From contig KN834752.1 of the NCBI GenBank assembly GCA_000827265.1, positions 1 through 64,000 on the forward strand: a stretch of DNA of 64,000 bases, written 5' to 3'. Shown here piece after piece: positions 56,860 to 64,000 of the stretch (positions within the stretch are counted from its first letter, which is position 1; each line of letters opens with the position of its first letter). The notes under the pieces were generated by a model, which saw only the letters and a program-made list of their open reading frames with translations, searched no databases and was not told the origin of the DNA. Both the position numbers and the translations under genes were made by a program. Source of the DNA: Collybiopsis luxurians FD-317 M1 (lineage: Eukaryota; Basidiomycota; Agaricomycetes; Agaricales; Omphalotaceae).

Positions 56860-59152
56860 ATGTTGCTCTCATCAACCGGTCTGCACGCGCTGCAGCTGGT
56901 ATCCCTCGCCTTAGTGGTGGTCACTTATGGCCTATCCATCCAAAGCCGAACCATGATTGTTCACGATCGTCGCAGTTCGATTCCGAAAGGTTATACTCAA
57001 GTAAAGGAGGCCAGTAATGACCAGACGCTTCATATGCGGATTAATCTTGCCATGAATGACCGTGGAGGACTCGAGAACGCGTTAACAGAGGCCAGTGATC
57101 CGGAACACGCAAATTATGGGAAATGGTTATCTCGGGCAGACGTGAGTGGAAAACGCTATCGTGTCGGTATACTATAGTACATAACATTCCTCCTCCCCCG
57201 CCTCCTCCCTCCACAGGTCGAATACCATGCTAGACCAAACCCAGAATCCGTTCGTTCTGTCCGGAACTGGCTATCATCGAACAACATTGATGCGAAGACA
57301 ATGTCTTTATCAGGAGACTGGCTCAAGTTTTCTGTCCCCGTCGGAACTGCGAATTCAATGCTGAATGCGAGATACAACGTCTACCAACACACAGCCACAG
57401 GTGCACTGTCCATGCGTACTATGGAGTACAGTATTCCCCAGGATTTGCAGGAACATATCAAAGCTATTCATCCTACTACCTCGTAAGAGACTTTACTCCT
57501 TTCCTCGACTTAATCATTTCTGATCAGTGAATATGTAGATTCTACCATAATAATCAGGGCAAGATCATCTCTATCAGCGGTCATTACAAGGGTGGTTCAT
57601 CCGTGAACAAGGCATTGGACAAAGCCTCTTCGACTTCCATGACCCCTATCCCAACCTCCACTGCTGGATTTTCCAACTGCAACAAGACCGTGACACCAGC
57701 CTGCTTGCAAAAGCTGTATGGCATCCCTTCGAGTCCTGTCAATCCATACACCAATAGCACACTCGGTGTTTCTGCGTTCGGCGGGCAAGATGCGAATAAA
57801 GTCTGTACTTCTGCTTTGATTCCGTTGCCATTGACGTGCTTAACGGGACAACATGATATTTAGGCCGACTTGAAGAACTTCTTACAGCTTTTCAGGCCAG
57901 ACATGCCCTCCAATACAACGTTCGCCACTCAACTCTTAGACGGGGCTTCGAATGATCAGGGAATTTCACAAGCTGGCACAGAAGCTGTAAGTGATACAAT
58001 TTCCGAATAAGACTGTTCTTTGAATGCTCATACTGAACAACTTCCTTAATAGAATCTCGATATCCAATACACTGTCGGTTTGGCAAATGGCATTCCGACT
58101 ACATTCGTTGATATTGGCGACAAGAACCAGGATGGAGATGACGGCGGTTTCCTCGATATCATCAATGATCTGCTGGCCGAACAGAACCCCCCGTTGGTGC
58201 TGACGACGAGTTACGGTGTGGTTGGGGACGAGAGTGGCTTGTCCAAGCCCTTGACCTTGTGAGTTTATCCTCGGTTTTCGTGTTTGATGAAACCCTCTCA
58301 AACTCATCTCGTTTCATAGCGCAATGTGCGACGCATTCATGAAGCTCACTTCACGAGGAGTGAGCATTCTGTACGCGACTGGCGATGGCGGTGTTGCTTC
58401 TTCTCCCGATGGAAATTGTGATGGAAAGCCATTCTTGGCTGCATGGCCAACTTGCCCCTAGTGAGTGTCTCTGGATCCTTTTCATTTATTAGAGCGACCT
58501 TTTTCCGTGACTGACATTGGATGGTACAGTACCACACTTGTTGGTGCTACCGCGAACTTCCCGGAAAAGGGTGCAGATCTCTCGGCAGGAGGATTCTCCA
58601 ACTACTTTGGTCAACCTCAGTGGCGTATGTGGTTCTTTCCTCCTCCCCTTCAAAGTTCTTTCTCGACTCACTATCTCCCAACTATCCAGAACAAAAAGCC
58701 GTATCAACCTACCTCAACAAAATAGGCCCCCAATTGTACAAAGGCCTCTACAACCGGACCGGACGAGGATACCCAGATGTTTCTGCACAGGGAGAGAAAC
58801 TCCAGATATTCCTCTCCGGCGAGGTCATCTCCATAGGAGGGACTTCCGCCTCTTCGCCTATCTTCGCTTCCATCGTCGCACTTCTCAATGACGAGCTGTT
58901 GTCCAAAGGAAAATCTCCGTTGGGATTTATGAATCCGTGGATCTACGCTCATCCGGAGGCATTTTATGATATTAAATCTGGTCCGTTTTTGTCCGCACTA
59001 GTTTGAATTGTATTTCTCATGATTTTTTTGTTGCAGGAAGCAACCCAGGATGTGGCACGAAAGGATTCCCGGTACTCGAAGGATGGGACCCAGTCACCGG
59101 TGTGGGGTCACCGAATTATCAGGCGATGAGGAAAGCTTTGGGATTATCATGA
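56860..59152 (+). CDS. Sedolisin (S53) tripeptidyl peptidase-like, copy 2
   Basis: Paralogue of copy 1 with the same exon layout. The ATG at 56860 starts a hydrophobic leader (MLLSSTGLHALQLVSLALVV). The pro-domain contains MIVHDRRSSIPKGYTQVKEA and YGKWLSRAD. Catalytic residues are intact: GTEANLDIQY (Glu, Asp), LYATGDGGVASS (Asp) and ISIGGTSASSPIFAS (Ser). The C-terminal Ca site is FPVLEGWDPVTGVGSPNYQ. It matches the family consensus more closely than copy 1. The two genes share whole exons almost word for word (for example LQKLYGIPSSPVNP and NLDIQYTVGLANGIPTTFVDI), so they arose by local duplication. Confidence 0.9.
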
Positions 59153-59705
59153 TTTGATATATTTGCCAGATATATAGATGCTTGATTTACAGCGGAGGAA
59201 GGGGAGTGCACTTTTCGTCATTCATTTATCTCATCGGTGCTAGTAATAGTATCAGCACCAGCACACGGACATCTCACGTACATAACTTATTTTTCTTGCT
59301 TGCTTAAATAATCACGCAAAATTTTCTACAAGTAATGTATGCTTGCTTCGTACAGCGAATGAGGATTTGCGTCTTCCAGTACAAAGACAAAATACCCAAA
59401 AATAAACAGCCTCATGCCCTGGAGACCAGCGTCAACTACATGCTTCGAAAAGCCGCGCGGAACAAGCATCCAGGGCATGAGACTAGTCAGATAAACTTCA
59501 CAATGAGAGTCTAATGGAACATTTTGATTGTAGACAACTAACGGCTGGCGCTAACCTTCTATCTGATTGAACCAGTTCTTTATCCGAACGCACGCGTCCG
59601 AAACTGTTAGATAATAGTGATTATAGGCTTTGCCAATGGCCAGGTCAGAGACTTGTTGCAAAAGCAATTAATTATTGAAATAACGAATGTACGATATCCA
59701 GCTTT

Positions 59706-61048
59706 CTAACGAAGAATGAGTCCCGTTACATCTGCGAACCAAGCGCGTTGATCTTTCGGGGAGGCCCAGTCAGGTTGGCTGCCTGAAAACACAGCCGAGA
59801 AAAAGAAAGTTAAAACCGCCATCCACGGATATCTATGTCTGACACAAGAAAACTTACCTCCGAAGAAGGTCTGGAAATGCATTCCCATGAATCTAGCTTC
59901 CTCGGACGTGCCAAGAGTCAAACCGGAGACGGACATGACAGAATCTCCGTCAATGAAGAGTTCCATTTCACCTAATACGCAGAGAGTGAATGAAAGATAC
60001 AGGATGTTGGAAAGGATAGCACGTACCATCCTCACAGCCAACCTGATTGAGCTTCATCCTCAGCGCGACACTCATCCACCGACCAACAGGGATAGTAAAC
60101 GCTCCCCGCCCGACAGAGTCTCCAAAGTCACTGTTTTCTATGGATAGAGGAGGAACAGCCAAGAGACGATCGGTGTTGTTTTGAGTGAGCGGTAGGTAGG
60201 TATACAGTTCCCCAGCACCTTCGGCTCTGCAGAAAACAGTAAACATTTGTGCACACAGTCAATAGAGAAAAGAAAAATACCTCCACATAAGACGAACATC
60301 GAAACACGCGTCCCGAGCGTCTTGCCTTCCCCCACTGCAGCCGTAGGCTTTGCTCCCAATACCCCCAACTGGAAATTGTAGTCAATATATCAAACTCCCA
60401 ACCAGAACGCGGTCAATACACACATATGCCGGGTAATTTTCCACCCTTGACCCATTCCCACCCAGACTCGAGCATCATGCGATAGCCCATGATAATTTCC
60501 GTCGCTCCGTTCGACAACCTATCCGTAAATTCCTTAGTCCCATTAAGATAAAACCCAAATCCTCCGGGTATCGCTCCGGAGGGATTGATGCTTCCATTAG
60601 GATAGAATGCTTCCCAGGCGAATTCCGGAGGAGGTAAAGGTAGGTCCAAAGCGGCAATTGACAAATTTGAGGTTGAGCTACTCAGCTGGTCAGTGAGTTG
60701 ACTGGTACAGCTTTCATCCGTTGCGGGATTTGACTCTGGAGGAGGGATGACAATCGGATGACCAAGTTGGGAAGAAGCGACTTTAATAATTCCAAGAGCA
60801 GTGTCGTTGGTCAAATCGACATATTCGAGGCTTTGTGTTCGGAATGAAGTACCAAAAGAAGGTGGTGAATCTGAGTCCGCAAACTGAGCACTAGTTTGTG
60901 TAAAGGTAGTTTGTAGAAAAACATTAGTAGTGAAGCCATAGTCAAAGTTAGAAATGGGAACAAGATGTGAAAGGAGTGGACACGACAGCATCGCCATCGG
61001 AGTTGGATTCAAAGATCCTCGGTCCGTTATATCCGAAGACTCGTACAT
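59706..61048 (-). CDS. Polysaccharide lyase family 14 protein
   Basis: Likely polysaccharide lyase (alginate or glucuronan type by family; the substrate here is unknown). Exons joined from ATG 61048 give FAWEAFYPNGSINPSG, GYRMMLESGWEWVKGGKLPG, GGIGSKAYGCSGGRQDARD, CFDVRLMWR, AEGAGELYTYLPLTQNN, SVGRGAFTIPVGRWMSV, GEMELFIDGDSVMSVSGL and FMGMHFQTFFGG, ending PDWASPKDQRAWFADVTG. This is the conserved order of basidiomycete PL14 proteins. No strong signal peptide is seen after the ATG, so either another start exists or secretion is unconventional. It faces the S53 genes tail to tail. Confidence 0.85.
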
Positions 61049-61174
61049 TCAGCTTTGACCTCACAGAATCCATTTACTTTTATTATACGTCGTCGTGTAT
61101 GTACACCTAGTAATAAGAGCATAGAATTCAATCCCAGCAGGTAAACATTCCACCCAATGGCAAAATCTCGATCC

Positions 61175-62555
61175 TCAGTCATCTAAATCGGCGAACCATG
61201 CATGATAAATCAAGTCTGCTGCCCTTGCGCGTTCATTCGGACGCAACCTGAGCATCGCCCCAAGTATATCCGCCGTCTCCTCTATTTCCGAGGGCGACGA
61301 GTCTGGGACGCGCAGCTCGAGTATCTCTTCTAGCGTGGTAGGAAAGTATGTCGTCTCAAGACGCAAGGAGCCTTGTTTAACGGATCAATTAAGTACTCAT
61401 TCTCAGTAAACAGAAAGTAAACTCCAAATAGACGGGCACTCACCATCGTCTTGAAACCATTTACGACCATTTTTGGCCGACTTTATAAAATCCTGAGGAA
61501 ACTCACCCAAAAGCTCGATGATTTGAATTAAATGTGATTCTTCAGGCGTCAGACCCAATTCGACAGTTTGGAAAAATGGATCAAAAAGGCTCTCGCCGGT
61601 TAAGAGTTCATATAGCTATATGAGGAATAAGGAATGAAGAAATTTACGCGCCGAGTCAGAGTCAATCGTAATCATATAGGTGTAAACTCCCACCTACCAC
61701 GCAGCCGAGCGTCCACATATCAGAATGAATGCTCCGTGGGGCATCTAAAAGAGCTTCTGGAGGCCGCATACTGAAACTATCGCAGAATGGATCATGTCGA
61801 GGACGAGCTAGAGTTGGAAATGGCATAGTCAACCTATCATAAAATCTGTCTAGCTTTTGATCGGAAAAGACTTACCAGCTTCAGCATAACAAAGCCTAAA
61901 TATGAACGATTCTTCATTTACTGTGGATGGCTCTGAAGTGTTCGTACTGAGCTGAGAAGTCGTATCAGAATGTGAAGTTTCGGAAGACTGGACGTTGGTG
62001 GTATGCTGAGAAATCAAACCAGGTTGTGAAGTTTCTGAAGGCTGAAGGATAGTGGTCTGCTGAGATTGTTCATCGCCGCCGTCGCCGTGAAAGTAAGATA
62101 TTAGAGCTTTCATATTTCGAGGGGATATCAAGATGCAGTCCTGATTGAGGTCTGTATAAGCAGAAAAAAATAAAACTGGACGTGAACTAGGAAACGGAAG
62201 GAAGTAGAGTATAGGTCAACTCACCACCGTGCGCCTTTCCGTTTATCTCATGCATATACGCTAATGCTCTCAAGACGTCCCGAGCAATACGTTTCACAAT
62301 ATACATGGGAAGCTGGTCCCCAATGTGCGCACAAAGATCCCCGACAGAAGCATATCTCTCAACCGGGTTCTGCGAGTCCCAAACGTCACTGGGGAGATAG
62401 ATTTCTGGACGGGTAGCTTCAGGCACGCTATAGCTGAGACTAGTACGCCGTCTATTCCGTGAAAGTGATGAAATATGACGATGCTTGATACCGGCGAAGC
62501 CCCAAGCAAGGGCCTCCGCGAGCTTCTTGACCTTGCAGGGGAGAAACCTTAGCAT
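61175..62555 (-). CDS. SRPK-like kinase with degenerate active site
   Basis: Kinase-fold protein. The conserved part runs IVKRIARDVLRALAYMHEI, then a catalytic loop HGDLNQDCIL (spliced across 62157-62222), in which the usual K and N of HRDLKxxN are N and C. A Thr/Ser/Gln-rich insert with repeats of QxSETS replaces the region before the activation loop, and no DFG is seen. Downstream are SMRPPEALLDAPRSIHSDMW, TLGCVLYELLTGESLFDPFF and ADILGAMLRLRPNERARAADL, typical of SRPK/CMGC C-lobes. The N-lobe is short or missing: ATG 62555 opens MLRFLPCKVKKLAEAL, with no glycine loop. Probably a pseudokinase. Confidence 0.65.
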
Positions 62556-63468
62556 GACTCGAAAGGCGAGTAGAAGGAGGAAGAAGTGCGAGCAGAACAA
62601 GTAAAGGGGGGGTTATCGCAAGTCAACGAAGGAATGAGGGTTAGGTAAAAGGTCAGGCAACAGCCCAGTAGTCGGCTTTATGAGCGTGCTTGGGGGGAGG
62701 TCATTTAAGAAATCAGGATAGAAGCATGATTTCGAAATCACTCCCACCGTACCCAAGAAAAGGAACGCGTCGGATAGAGACCCGAAAAAGTAATCTGGAA
62801 ACGTTTCTTTTTACTCAAGTTTCTCGGAAAGCGCTAGTCCATCTCTCGTAAGGATGCGGGCGGACAGGAGGTGAAACTGAGTCCATAACTTTAAAGTTGT
62901 TAGACTGCTACCGTGTTCATTAAGGATAGACTTGAAGCGTTCATGCAAGCTGCCGCACCGGTGTCCTCAAGGTGTCCTTCATAAGAGTGCAAAAACCAAG
63001 ACGGACGCGAACCACGGGTTCACAGGAGCTGCATCGCTAGGAATAAATGCACTAGAATAGACGGTGATTCGGCGAATACTAAAATCGAAGAAACGGCGAC
63101 AGCCCGGGAGGTGCAGAGGAGAAGCATTGGCAATCCCGCTGGGAATCGGTAAGCTTGTATTTATTTCTATCAGCTTCGAGTGATTAGGAGGCCCCGAGGT
63201 CCTGAAAGTTCTTGATGGTTTCCGAACTACTAGTCGCCGCTCAAGATATCGAGGAGGACAATTGATGCGCTTTTAAAATCAGAATTCCAGGGACTACCAT
63301 ATCAATGTCGTACGACAATTGGAGACTTCTTGAGTGGTGTCTGTGGACAGAGTTCCAGATGAGCATTAGTCTCTTTCCAAGCCGGAAGAACAGACGAAAT
63401 TGGACGAAACCATCTGTGTCACCATGTTAGGCCATGTTAGGCCAATGTTAGACCTTATCCGTTGTCAC

Positions 63469-63488
63469 CGTGCCGAGATCTCGGCACG
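63469..63488. repeat. 20-bp perfect palindrome
   Basis: CGTGCCGAGATCTCGGCACG reads the same on both strands. It could be a dimeric protein-binding site or a hairpin, and lies just downstream of a short CCATGTTAGG repeat run. Confidence 0.85.
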
Positions 63489-63490
63489 TC

Positions 63491-63703
63491 ACGCTCACTC
63501 CCGCTTCGACGAGCGCTTGGCTTAGACTCGGTTCTTCCGACCAATTGAAGAATGTCGAAAAGGTCCAACTTTTCGGTACTCCTTCCGTTTTGGAAAGGAA
63601 GCTCCTCGAGACCTGTTCACCTGAGCTCAAGAACATTCTTCATTGCTGCAAGTCCTCTGCTCTTTTCCCTCGTATTCTATTCAAACAGTATGTTCTTAGT
63701 TGA
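63491..63703 (+). other. Possible exon
   Basis: An open frame without its own ATG reading LTPASTSAWLRLGSSDQ and VLERKLLETCSPELKNIL, with a protein-like residue mix, stopping at 63703. No family recognised. Confidence 0.25.
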
Positions 63704-64000
63704 GAACCGTGTATAATTCTCGGAACTTAGAAGATTTTAAAGCATTAAAGTATTGCCTGTTAAGTAAAGCTTGGAGAAGAGACTTTTCCCATACATCCAA
63801 TGTGTCCATTACTTCTTCAAGCTGGGCCAAAGAATTTGTCAATCCTCCCATGTCCATTTGATTCTTTGGGACAAAATAAAGAACTGCTCATGACACAAAC
63901 AAGACGAGTCCGAGTCCAGCGTTATACCAATTCTGCCTTTGCGAGTCTCTCTCCGCTGAGTTTTGGTACTGACAAGACCCAAAAGCTTTTTGCCCCTGAC

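Larger units (their letters stand above)
62556..64000. other. Window end, largely non-coding
   Basis: About 1.4 kb with little coding signal. It contains short tandem copies of CCATGTTAGG at about 63423-63450 and a 20-bp palindrome (63469-63488). The possible exon at 63491-63703 may belong to a gene extending past the window. Confidence 0.4.

Noticed and set aside
1..64000. CRISPR array, tRNA, rRNA or biosynthetic gene cluster
   Set aside because: No spaced direct repeats, no cloverleaf sequences recognised by eye, and no PKS, NRPS or terpene synthase motifs were seen.

Overview
This window is nuclear DNA of a filamentous basidiomycete, most likely a mushroom-forming Agaricomycete and plausibly Agaricales. 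Genes are split by many introns of about 45-60 bp with GT..AG ends and CTAA-type branch points. The gene content is typical of that group: an NB-ARC/TPR (NLR-type) protein, TKL-type kinases, DUF6593 and DUF6534 proteins, a Crinkler-like NTPase, sedolisin proteases and a PL14 lyase. No tRNA, rRNA, CRISPR array or intact autonomous transposon was seen.

Layout. 0-6.5 kb (AT-rich): a minus-strand NLR with two nucleotide-binding-like modules and about 25 kinesin-light-chain-type TPRs. 7.7-13 kb: an LRR-like gene whose 5' end is shared with the indoleamine 2,3-dioxygenase gene at 17.2 kb, a protein kinase, a membrane-anchored DUF6593-like protein and a possible small secreted protein. 13.9-16.5 kb: a Crinkler-type P-loop NTPase with a nuclease-like C-terminus. 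16.6-22.7 kb: a DUF6593 relic, indoleamine 2,3-dioxygenase, and a Zn2Cys6 transcription factor whose sixth cysteine sits out of frame. 22.9-31.4 kb: the most remarkable segment. A chimeric gene model (TKL-like kinase, then eIF4G MIF4G plus linker, then a duplicated ECL1-type zinc protein) is bracketed by an intact pac1/LIS1 gene and a truncated ~1.05 kb copy of pac1; a 270-bp TA-flanked MITE sits beside the truncated copy. 31.6-32.2 kb: mitochondrial ribosomal protein uL14 with a probable GC-AG intron.

32.9-45.8 kb is an accessory region with three DUF6534 seven-TM genes (two in tandem, one inverted), a relic of the LRR-like gene, a single-pass membrane protein gene and several kilobases without clear genes. 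46.4-51.1 kb holds a large BTB plus CAP-Gly protein. 52.7-61 kb holds two tandem sedolisin (S53) proteases and a PL14 polysaccharide lyase, which together look like a set of secreted or extracellular degradation enzymes. 61.2-62.6 kb is an SRPK-like kinase with a degenerate active site. The rest, to 64 kb, is non-coding apart from one possible exon next to a 20-bp perfect palindrome.

Functional links are loose, as usual for fungal chromosomes. The main theme is gene birth by local duplication, shuffling and fusion. All family assignments come from reading motifs by eye; none was searched.
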